Shown in pieces: positions 36,062 through 43,749 of a stretch of DNA of 64,000 nucleotides. Made by a program: the position numbers and the translations under genes. Where the stretch lies: positions 1 through 64,000 of the forward strand of contig DASZSV010000084.1 of NCBI GenBank assembly GCA_035548495.1, read 5' to 3'. Source of the stretch: CAILZL01 sp035548495 (lineage in GTDB: Bacteria; Pseudomonadota; Gammaproteobacteria; Steroidobacterales; Steroidobacteraceae). A model generated the notes under the pieces. That model saw nothing but the letters and a program-made list of their open reading frames with translations, was not told where the DNA came from and ran no database searches. Positions within the stretch are counted from its first letter, which is position 1. Each line of letters starts with the position of its first letter.

Positions 36062-36426
36062 CACTCATCTCCAAGCTGGGTAGAGAGCAGCCGAAAAAAA
36101 TGTTGCAGCGGTTCAAGGTTGTCCTTGATGACATAGGTATCCGCACCTGCCTGTCGCGCCCGCGCACGCAACGCATCGTTGTCAAACTGCGTCACTACCG
36201 CGATGTGTGCCGATGGATGCAGCAGGCGCAGATGGTGAATGCAGGTCAGTCCATCCATGCCGGGCATGCGCAAATCCACGGTGATGCAATCGGGCGCATA
36301 ACGTTTGCACAGCTCAATCGCTTCTTCACCACTGACACATTCGTGAATCATGGTGGCCATGCTGGCCGCAAGGTCGCGGATCATGGCGCGCAATCCCGAG
36401 TGATCATCAATAATCAGAAAATTCAT
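36061..36426 (-). CDS. Single-domain response regulator
   Basis: About 121 residues forming just a receiver domain. The acidic pair is in FLIIDDHSG, the phospho-acceptor in DCITVDLRMPGMDG, the Thr/Ser position in VVTQFD and the Lys in YVIKDN. No output domain is present, so it acts by protein contact or phosphotransfer. The ATG at 36426 (MNFLIIDD) is the natural receiver start, though the frame is open to 36480. Coupled to the kinase gene by a TGATG overlap. The 360-bp spacer upstream holds a CTACGT direct repeat. Confidence 0.87.
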   Translation of the reverse strand: MNFLIIDDHSGLRAMIRDLAASMATMIHECVSGEEAIELCKRYAPDCITVDLRMPGMDGLTCIHHLRLLHPSAHIAVVTQFDNDALRARARQAGADTYVIKDNLEPLQHFFRLLSTQLGDE

Positions 36427-36786
36427 TTCGATACCCAAGTTGCATTTTTCAGCGCAGGGACAGATAAAGGCAGTGAGCAACTTGATTGATGCGTTATTTC
36501 CCAGATCGCGGCGAACCTCCTTGGGACTCCGTCAGAAGCATCCTGCTTTTGATGCTCCGGAAGATAACTCATCAATCAAGCCACTCGGGCCAAGCTGCGA
36601 GTCAGCGCGAGAAATGCGCACTAAATAGCAGGTTGGCACACAGTATCGTTATCGCTACCTCAATAATGAATAGCCGCAGATACTGAAATCAGTTGCGTGA
36701 CACACGGGAGTTTTCTACGTGGGGCTACGTAGGGGTTCCGCCACATTGAATGACAGAAGTTTTTGAGAGCGCAGGAAAGAGAATCA
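36427..36786. other. 360-bp spacer inside the two-component block
   Basis: Separates the LuxR-type regulator from the receiver-kinase pair and should hold the promoter of the latter. No gene is supported. The one notable element is the direct repeat at 36715-36735. Confidence 0.5.
36715..36735. promoter_or_regulatory. CTACGT tandem motif, candidate regulator site
   Basis: CTACGTGGGG is followed at once by CTACGTAGGGG, giving two near-identical 10-bp units spaced one helical turn apart. It is in the spacer between the LuxR-type regulator gene and the receiver gene. Such spacing suits a dimeric NarL/FixJ-type activator, but no consensus is known to me for this protein. Confidence 0.35.
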
Positions 36787-37461
36787 TCAGCGCAAGGTGC
36801 TCAATGCATCGCGATGTTCAATGGCGAATTGCAACAGGCTGTTGCTGCCTTTCAGTTCCAGCTTGTTGCAGATGTTGGCGCGATGGGTTTCGACAGTGCG
36901 CGGACTGACATGCAGTTCACCGGCAATTTGCTTGGTGCTCTTCTTTTCGGCAATGCGTTTGAGTATGCGCCGTTCCGCGGTAGTCAAATCTTCCAGTCCC
37001 GGCGTGCGAGAGGCCAGCGCCACTGTTTTACTGTGCCGCTTGAGAAGAAAGCCGGACAACGCCGGGCTGACGTAAGGAACGTTGGCGGCCACGGACACAA
37101 GGCAATTGATGATTTCCACCTCGGCACTGTCTTTCAGCAGGTAACCCTGCACCCCGAGATTCATTGCATGATTGAATGCCGCTTCATCCTGCAACATGGT
37201 GAGAAATACCAGGCGCGTGTTGCTGCCCGCAGCACGCAACTGTGCTGCCATTTCCAGTCCCGTTGCGCCCGGCAGATTGATGTCCAGCACCGCAAGATCG
37301 GGTTGCAGTTTCAGAATGTCGTTGATTGCCGCACGGCCATCTGCTGCTTCACCCGTAAATTCAAACCGCGCATCATTCTCGATCGCCTGGCGCAATCCCT
37401 GACGGAACAGGGGATGATCATCGACAACAAAGATGCGAATCATTGGAGTTGTCTGTGTCAT
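36787..37461 (-). CDS. NarL/FixJ-family response regulator
   Basis: About 224 residues. The receiver has FVVDDHPLF, the acceptor Asp in LAVLDINLPGATG and Lys in GYLLKDS. The C-terminal LuxR-type HTH runs from LTTAERRILKRIAEKKSTKQ to PRTVETHRANICNKL. It should bind DNA when phosphorylated by the kinase encoded just upstream. The ATG at 37461 lies 40 bp after that kinase's stop; a start at 37524 would overlap it by 23 bases. Confidence 0.9.
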   Translation of the reverse strand: MTQTTPMIRIFVVDDHPLFRQGLRQAIENDARFEFTGEAADGRAAINDILKLQPDLAVLDINLPGATGLEMAAQLRAAGSNTRLVFLTMLQDEAAFNHAMNLGVQGYLLKDSAEVEIINCLVSVAANVPYVSPALSGFLLKRHSKTVALASRTPGLEDLTTAERRILKRIAEKKSTKQIAGELHVSPRTVETHRANICNKLELKGSNSLLQFAIEHRDALSTLR

Positions 37462-37501
37462 CGTGCCATTCCCGCCTGTGTAATCAACCCGTTCTTGTGT
37501 T

Positions 37502-39586
37502 TCAACTGATTGCATCTGCGGCATGCTTCACATCTACCACCGGAATTTCAACCTCGATGCGCGTGCCATGACCCGGCGCGCTCTCCAGTCGCCATGCAGC
37601 CTTCATCATGCGGCACCGTTCCGCCATGCTGGACAGACCCAGTCCGTCATGACGTCTTATTGACGTATCAAAACCACTGCCATTGTCGATAATGACCAGC
37701 CGCACACAATCAATGTCACGTTCCAGCACCACCTTGCACATGGTTGCGTGCGAATGCCGGATGACATTGTTCAACGCTTCCTGAACAATGCGATAAAGAT
37801 GTGTGGCGGTATCATCGTGAATGACATCGTCAACATTCTCCAGATGCTTGTCGATGCGCAAGACACCGGCCTCACCGGTCTTGCACAACAGCGAATCCAG
37901 TGAACTCGTCAATCCCAGTTCCTTGATGTGCAACGGCAACAGCGTGTGCGCCACCGTTCGTACTTCGCTGATGACCTCCGATGTCAGTTGGTCCAGAGAT
38001 GCCGCATGGCGCGCGGCCTGCGGTGACAGATCCGGTTGCTGCAACAACATCAGTGCGCGATTCTTGATCAGTGAAAGATTCTGTCCCACGCTGTCATGCA
38101 GTTCATTGGCCAGTCGCAAACGTTCCTGCTCCTGTGCCTGCAACAGATGTTGCGCAAATTCTTCGCGGGCCTGCAATTCAGTTTGCTGTGCAGCCTCAAG
38201 CGCCTGTTCTGCCAGCTTGCGATCATGAATGTCACTGATCGAACCTGCCATGCGGAATGCGTTGCCGTGTTCATCCAGCAATGCCTTGCCGCGTGCACGA
38301 AACCACCGGTATTCACCGCTGCGAACCCGCAGCCGGAATTCGACATCATAGGGATCACCATGCAGCAATTGCCGCTGCAACGCCAGTTCGGTGGCACGCA
38401 CATCATCAGGATGAATGCGCTGCCAGAAAGTCGCTGGTGCCGGTGCAAATTCATCGTCGTCGCCGTACCCCAGCAGTTCCTTGTAACGTGATGAGTAATA
38501 CACCCGGTTCTCCGGTATCTCCCATTCCCAGATTCCATCATTGGTACCCTGCACCGCCAGTTGAAAGCGCTGTTCGCTGCGCGCAATGGCATAAAAGCGC
38601 CGTTGCAATACCACGTATAAAACCGTTGTCAGCGCAATGAAGGCAATGGACGCAATGGCAAACAGCCATAATGAAGCCTGTGTGCGTGCGCGCCATGCAT
38701 TCAATGAGTCTTCAACATTGCGGCCGGCGACCGCGACCAGCGGATAACCTTCAATTCGCCGCGCCGCATACTGCCGCAGTTTGCCGGTAAAGGGATCCGG
38801 CGCCTGCAACGTGGTCAGTGTCCGGTGTGGCAAGGCATCGTAACGTTTATGTGCTTCCACGTTACGCACATCCATGCCTGCAACACGTCGTGCAGGTATG
38901 ACTGGAATGCGATCAATCAACCAGCCGTCATCGGTGACCAGTGACACACTGCTGTTTTCCACCGGCAAACTGCGATACATCGCATCCAGTGTCGTGACAC
39001 TGAACAAGGCGCCAGCCCATGTCGTTTCACCATTGAGATCGCTTACACGCCGTGCAATGGGAATCAGTACATTCATGTCACCGGCCGGCGTGTTCAACGG
39101 CCTGCCCACCCAGCTGCGGCCGGTTGTCGTCAGCAATGCGGTGATCCATGCCGGCCGTGCCGATATGGCCGATCCATCACGATGCACAGCAATGTATGTC
39201 GAAGGTGTCGCGATGAACAGGGTATTCACATACTCACCACCGGTCAGCATGCGCAACAGCACGGCGGATGAGTCCTTCACTGTCAGTGCATGTCCGGCAT
39301 TCAATGCCTGAATCTCATTGACACCGGCAGCCGCCGCACCAACACCATCATTGATCATCGCTTCAACGTGTTTTGCCAGCGCCGTGGCCGTCATGGTCAG
39401 TTGATCGCTTGACGCCTGCAATGCCAGTTCGCGATCATTGCTTATTTGCCGGATGGCAAATCCCCATCCCAGCGCCAGCACTACTGCGGCATAACCCAGC
39501 AGGCCAATTTTCAGCAAGCGGGACTTGCGTGTAGCCGCACCCGTTGTCTCTGTTGCAACACCAGACTGCCCGCTGCCTTTGTTCAC
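37502..39586 (-). CDS. Cache-PAS NarX-type sensor histidine kinase
   Basis: A 694-residue inner-membrane kinase. One membrane helix near residue 28-48 and a second near 310-332 enclose a periplasmic domain of about 260 residues with the character of a Cache sensor (FIATPSTYIAVHRDGSAI, WVGRPLNTPAGDMNVLIPIA). A PAS_3 domain follows (about 345-460, IWEWEIPENRVYYSSRYKEL), then HisKA_3 with the phospho-histidine in RLRLANELHDSVGQNLSLIK and a HATPase domain. It is a NarX/UhpB-like kinase paired with the downstream LuxR-type regulator. It starts 65 bp after puuA on the same strand, which points to a ligand linked to polyamine metabolism. Confidence 0.9.
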   Translation of the reverse strand: MNKGSGQSGVATETTGAATRKSRLLKIGLLGYAAVVLALGWGFAIRQISNDRELALQASSDQLTMTATALAKHVEAMINDGVGAAAAGVNEIQALNAGHALTVKDSSAVLLRMLTGGEYVNTLFIATPSTYIAVHRDGSAISARPAWITALLTTTGRSWVGRPLNTPAGDMNVLIPIARRVSDLNGETTWAGALFSVTTLDAMYRSLPVENSSVSLVTDDGWLIDRIPVIPARRVAGMDVRNVEAHKRYDALPHRTLTTLQAPDPFTGKLRQYAARRIEGYPLVAVAGRNVEDSLNAWRARTQASLWLFAIASIAFIALTTVLYVVLQRRFYAIARSEQRFQLAVQGTNDGIWEWEIPENRVYYSSRYKELLGYGDDDEFAPAPATFWQRIHPDDVRATELALQRQLLHGDPYDVEFRLRVRSGEYRWFRARGKALLDEHGNAFRMAGSISDIHDRKLAEQALEAAQQTELQAREEFAQHLLQAQEQERLRLANELHDSVGQNLSLIKNRALMLLQQPDLSPQAARHAASLDQLTSEVISEVRTVAHTLLPLHIKELGLTSSLDSLLCKTGEAGVLRIDKHLENVDDVIHDDTATHLYRIVQEALNNVIRHSHATMCKVVLERDIDCVRLVIIDNGSGFDTSIRRHDGLGLSSMAERCRMMKAAWRLESAPGHGTRIEVEIPVVDVKHAADAIS

Positions 39587-39651
39587 GCGCGCCCTTGATG
39601 CAAAGTTTCATGCTGCCGCAAAGAGGACAACATGACGATGGTTGTAATAAT

Positions 39652-40986
39652 CTATACGTTCAACAACAAATGCTCGCGTTCCCATGAACTGATTACTTTA
39701 AGGAACGTTTCATATTCGCTTTCTTTCACCGCAGTGTACGCCAGCACAAAGCGCTCACCAAGCAGATCAATCAATGGTTCGCATTCGCGCAGTAAACGCA
39801 ATGAATCCTCCAGGCTGCGCGGCAGCGAAAACGCCAGGTCATATGCGCTGCCGGTCAGCGGCTCGGTGGGCTTCAAACCTTCCTTCATACCAAGATACCC
39901 GCAGGCCAGTGATGCTGCTATGGCAAGATAGCCGTTGGCATCCGCGCCGCCGACACGATTTTCGACACGGCGTGCTTCCGGCCCCGACATGGGCACACGC
40001 AGACCGGCAGTGCGATTGTCGTAACCCCACAATGTATTGATCGGTGCAGCGAGATGCCGGGTGATGCGCCGGTACGAATTGACATTGGGTGCAAAAATGG
40101 ACATCGCTGCAGGCAGGTATTTTTGCAGACCGGCGATGTGTGCAAAGAACAGCGACGAAGGATTGCCATTGGCATCACTGAAAATGTTTCTGCCGGTCTT
40201 GATATCCACGATGCTTTGATGGATATGCATGGCGCTGCCAGGTTCACGTGCATGCGGTTTGGCCATGAAGGTGGCATACATCTTGTGACGCATCGCCGCT
40301 TCGCGCGCAGTGCGCTTGAACAGAAACACCTGATCCGCAAGCGACAGTGCGTCGCCATGCAGCAGATTGATTTCCATCTGTGCCGCGCCATCTTCGTGAA
40401 TCAATGTATCAATCTCGATACCCTGCGCTTCGCAGAAGGCATAAATGTCATCAAACAAGGGATCGAATTCATTCACTGCGGCAATTGAATAGGATTGACG
40501 CCCGATTTCCGGACGGCCGGAACGTCCCACCGGCGGCTTCAATGGATAATCGGCATCAATGTTGGGTTCAACAAGATAGAACTCCAGTTCCGGCGCCACC
40601 ACCGGACGCCAGCCACTCTGTTCATACAGACTCAGCACCGCCTGCAATACATAGCGCGGCGCCATCGTAACCGGCCTGCCGTCAGAATAAAAAGCATCAT
40701 GAATGACCTGCGCCGTCGGTTCTGCGGCCCAGGGAACCACGTGTACCGCACGCGGATCACCCTTGAGCACAATGTCGATTTCTGCAGGATTGATGGCACG
40801 TTCATCAGAAGGATATTCACCCGTCACTGTTTGCAGAAACACACTCTCCGGCAGGCGCATACCTTCTTCCTCGGCAAACTTTTCCGCAGGCATGATCTTG
40901 CCGCGTGCCACACCGGCCATGTCGGGCATCAATGCTTCCACTTCGGAAATGCCATGTTCTTTGAAAAACTGTTGCAGCTTGCTCAT
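39652..40986 (-). CDS. puuA: Gamma-glutamylputrescine synthetase (glutamine synthetase family)
   Basis: About 444 residues of the glutamine synthetase fold. PuuA joins glutamate to putrescine with ATP, the first step of the Puu pathway. Visible blocks are the metal-binding APELEFYLVEPN, HEDGAAQMEINLL, the SAMHIHQSI loop and NRTAGLRVPMSGPEARRVEN with the glutamate-binding arginines. The gene context (puuD 28 bp upstream, puuB divergent, potFGHI nearby) supports PuuA over ammonia-assimilating GlnA, whose adenylylation site region is also absent. The start at 40986 is chosen because homology begins there. Confidence 0.9.
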   Translation of the reverse strand: MSKLQQFFKEHGISEVEALMPDMAGVARGKIMPAEKFAEEEGMRLPESVFLQTVTGEYPSDERAINPAEIDIVLKGDPRAVHVVPWAAEPTAQVIHDAFYSDGRPVTMAPRYVLQAVLSLYEQSGWRPVVAPELEFYLVEPNIDADYPLKPPVGRSGRPEIGRQSYSIAAVNEFDPLFDDIYAFCEAQGIEIDTLIHEDGAAQMEINLLHGDALSLADQVFLFKRTAREAAMRHKMYATFMAKPHAREPGSAMHIHQSIVDIKTGRNIFSDANGNPSSLFFAHIAGLQKYLPAAMSIFAPNVNSYRRITRHLAAPINTLWGYDNRTAGLRVPMSGPEARRVENRVGGADANGYLAIAASLACGYLGMKEGLKPTEPLTGSAYDLAFSLPRSLEDSLRLLRECEPLIDLLGERFVLAYTAVKESEYETFLKVISSWEREHLLLNV

Positions 40987-41014
40987 GATGTTCTCTTGTT
41001 CATCTTGTTGATGT

Positions 41015-41776
41015 TTACACTTGACCGGCATTGGCGTGCGCGTATGCCGCCTTGCCAAACTCGGCAAACAACGCACGTGAAAAATCATTGCTTGTCATCT
41101 TCCATTCCGGATGCCATTGCACGCCAACGGCCAGGCTTTTTGCACCGCGCACGCTGAATGCTTCCACCAGGCCATCCGGCGAGGTTGCTTCAACATCCAG
41201 CGGCGTCGCCAGTGTGCGCACACCTTGCCAGTGCAATGAATTCACCATGATCTGATCCGCGTTTGCAATGCGATGCAGAACGCCGTCCTTGCGCAGGGTC
41301 ACCGGATGCGATGGTCCATATTGCACATCGAGTTCGGCGCTTTCATCTTCACGATGATCATTGAATCCCGGCACTTCATGCACTTTGGGCCATAAAGTTC
41401 CACCATATGCCACATTCATTTCCTGAAAGCCGCGGCAGATCGCCAGCAATGGCATGCCGGCCGCCACGATCCTGGGTATCAATGGCAACGTGGTGGCGTC
41501 GCGCTGCGGATCGTGCGGTGTACCGGGCGGACTGGGATCGCCGCCATAGTGATGCGGCTCAACATGCGATGGACTGCCCGGCAACACAATGCCATCCAGT
41601 CTCGCCACCAGTGCATCAAGTTGCTCACCGGAACCCAGCGACGGAATCAGTACGGGCACCACGTTCGCGCCTTCAATCAATGCCCTGATGTATTTTTCAC
41701 CTACGCAATGAAAATGATGATGACCCAGCAATTTCCGGTCAGCTGGAATACCTACCAATGGCTTGTGCTGCAACAT
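41015..41776 (-). CDS. puuD: Gamma-glutamyl-GABA hydrolase (class I glutamine amidotransferase-like)
   Basis: A 253-residue peptidase C26 protein. PuuD hydrolyses gamma-glutamyl-GABA to glutamate and GABA. The catalytic cysteine is in LLAICRGFQEMNVAYGG near residue 115 and the His/Glu pair in VQWHPEWK near residue 223. GSPSHVEPHHYGG matches the substrate-side loop of the family. It is the first gene of a minus-strand run with puuA and is divergent from puuB across 176 bp. Confidence 0.92.
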   Translation of the reverse strand: MLQHKPLVGIPADRKLLGHHHFHCVGEKYIRALIEGANVVPVLIPSLGSGEQLDALVARLDGIVLPGSPSHVEPHHYGGDPSPPGTPHDPQRDATTLPLIPRIVAAGMPLLAICRGFQEMNVAYGGTLWPKVHEVPGFNDHREDESAELDVQYGPSHPVTLRKDGVLHRIANADQIMVNSLHWQGVRTLATPLDVEATSPDGLVEAFSVRGAKSLAVGVQWHPEWKMTSNDFSRALFAEFGKAAYAHANAGQV

Positions 41777-41952
41777 ACGGGATCAAAAGGGAGTTCCTAA
41801 TACGCCCATTTAACCACAACGTCATCACAAAACGAGCGGGTTTATCCTTAAAAGACAGCTATTTTTCCGCACTATTGCATTGCCTGCCGCTGCCGCATCA
41901 CAATTGCATATTTGTGGTGCCTCAAAAACCACAGCCCTTTATACTTGCATGC

Positions 41953-43218
41953 ATGATCCGTGATGCAATTCCTTCTTATAACAACTTTTATGAAGCCACG
42001 GCGCAGCGTGACGTTTATCCATCGTTGCAGGGCGAAATGCATGCGGACGTGTGCATCATCGGCGGCGGCATTACAGGATGCTCGACGGCGTTGCACCTGT
42101 CGCAAATGGGTTATCGTGTCGTATTGCTGGAAAGCAACCGCATTGGACATGGCGCCTCCGGACGCAGCGGCGGACAGTTGTTACCGGGATATTCATGCGG
42201 ACAACCAGCATTGCAACGGCAGCTCGGCAAGGATGATGCACACAGGTTATGGGACATTTCTGTCGAAGCCGTACAGCTTGCCATCGCGCTGATCAGACAA
42301 CACCATATTGATTGCGATTTGCAATTCGGTCATCTGGATGTTGCGCTCAAGCCGCGTCATCGCGATGAGTTGCTGGAACATCAGCAACAATTGTCGCGTG
42401 AATACCATTATCAAACCCTGAAGATGATTGAAGGCGATGAATTGCTTTCACTCGTCAACTCACACCGATATATTGCCGGCCTCCATGATTCCGCATGTGC
42501 GCACATTCATCCCCTGAATTACACCCTGGGACTGGCAGGTGCTGCATCGCGCGCGGGCGCCCTGCTTTACGAACAGTCAAGCGTTGTTGGCATTGATCAA
42601 TCCGTCAACGTCATTGGCATTCGCACTGAACATGGCAAGGTCAATGCGAACCAGATTGTGTTATGTGCCAACGTTGATAACGTTGAAGTGGGCCGACAAT
42701 CGCCGCGCATCATGCCGGTGGCCACTTGCATGATTGCAACAGAACCCCTTTCATGCGAAGTCGTGAAACCTGACATCGCCGTCAGCGATTGCAACTTCAT
42801 TCTCGATTACTTCCGCATGAGCAACTCGCGATTGTTGTTTGGCGGCGGTGTGAGTTATTCCGGCCATGCCACTTCATTCAGCATGAGGCACATTCAACAA
42901 CGCATGTTGAGAGTTTTTCCGCAGTTGCATGATGTAAAGATCGAATACGCCTGGTACGGCCTGCTGGACATCAGCATGAATCGTGCGCCTGACTTCGGCC
43001 GCATCGGCAACAATGTCTATTACTTGCAGGGATTCTCCGGTCATGGTTTGGCGCTCGCGACCATGGCTGGCAAACTGGTGGCTGGCAGTATCGCCATGCA
43101 GAATGAACGGTTTGATTTATTCAGCCGGATCAAACACCGGCCTTTTCCCGGCGGTCCGTTGCGCACACCGTTGTTGATGCTGGCGATGTTGTGGTACCGG
43201 TTTCGCGATTTGATGTAG
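41953..43218 (+). CDS. puuB: Gamma-glutamylputrescine oxidase (FAD-dependent)
   Basis: About 421 residues of the DAO/glycine-oxidase flavoprotein fold. PuuB oxidises gamma-glutamylputrescine to the aldehyde. The dinucleotide loop is DVCIIGGGITGCSTALHLS near residue 35, followed by RIGHGASGRSGGQLLPGYS where the flavin binds, and a C-terminal YYLQGFSGHGLALATMAG. The ATG at 41953 fits the family N-terminus (SYNNFYEAT); the frame is open back to 41758. Within the 176-bp divergent spacer TGTGGT-N9-ACCACA (41913-41933) could be an operator. The next enzyme, PuuC, is not in the window. Confidence 0.92.
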   Translation: MIRDAIPSYNNFYEATAQRDVYPSLQGEMHADVCIIGGGITGCSTALHLSQMGYRVVLLESNRIGHGASGRSGGQLLPGYSCGQPALQRQLGKDDAHRLWDISVEAVQLAIALIRQHHIDCDLQFGHLDVALKPRHRDELLEHQQQLSREYHYQTLKMIEGDELLSLVNSHRYIAGLHDSACAHIHPLNYTLGLAGAASRAGALLYEQSSVVGIDQSVNVIGIRTEHGKVNANQIVLCANVDNVEVGRQSPRIMPVATCMIATEPLSCEVVKPDIAVSDCNFILDYFRMSNSRLLFGGGVSYSGHATSFSMRHIQQRMLRVFPQLHDVKIEYAWYGLLDISMNRAPDFGRIGNNVYYLQGFSGHGLALATMAGKLVAGSIAMQNERFDLFSRIKHRPFPGGPLRTPLLMLAMLWYRFRDLM

Positions 43219-43223
43219 GGATA

Positions 43224-43727
43224 TCATGCTGATGTAACGTGACTATTCTCTGCCGATGTCAGTTTGTGGAGCCGCCACCGGATCGTCACGATAGTAAAGA
43301 ATGACCATGCAACGCAAATTACCCAGGCAATGAGTATTGGCGGAGCATCTTTTGTACTGAACTTGCCGATATCTCGGCCACTCAACCACATAAACAATTT
43401 AACGCTTGCCAGAAATGTTATTAATATGCAGGTTCCCTGAACTATGGAAACAATGAACATCCCCGAGTAGGAACGTCTGTTCGCGCCCCGTCCGCACCAC
43501 CATCCGAAACAAACGCCTTCCACAGCGGGCATAAACAGAGAAATCAAGTATGGAAGCCGATTGGTAACGCCATTGGACAACATGATCAATGCGCCGGCAA
43601 CTGGAAACAGGATCAACGGCAACATAAAAATAATACCAACATTGACGCCGGTTTCCGCTGAATTGGCCTGAATGCCAGATCCAAGCTGCGACACGGGCGG
43701 CAAATAAGGGTTTTGCGTTTTGCCCAT
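43224..43727 (-). CDS. Hypothetical four-helix membrane protein
   Basis: About 167 residues with four predicted membrane segments (IIFMLPLILFPVAGALIML, a segment around LPYLISLFMPAVEGVCFG, MFIVSIVQGTCILITFLA, and ILIAWVICVAWSFFTIVTI) and a polar N-terminus (GKTQNPYLPPVSQ). No family is recognised. The start at 43727 leaves a 22-bp gap after the lipoprotein gene upstream, so they are probably cotranscribed; the open frame to 44030 runs antisense-free into that gene and is rejected. The N-terminal PYLPP motif recalls DUF-type small membrane proteins of proteobacteria. Confidence 0.6.
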   Translation of the reverse strand: MGKTQNPYLPPVSQLGSGIQANSAETGVNVGIIFMLPLILFPVAGALIMLSNGVTNRLPYLISLFMPAVEGVCFGWWCGRGANRRSYSGMFIVSIVQGTCILITFLASVKLFMWLSGRDIGKFSTKDAPPILIAWVICVAWSFFTIVTIRWRLHKLTSAENSHVTSA

Positions 43728-43749
43728 TTTTTTATCGCCGCCTCTGCTT

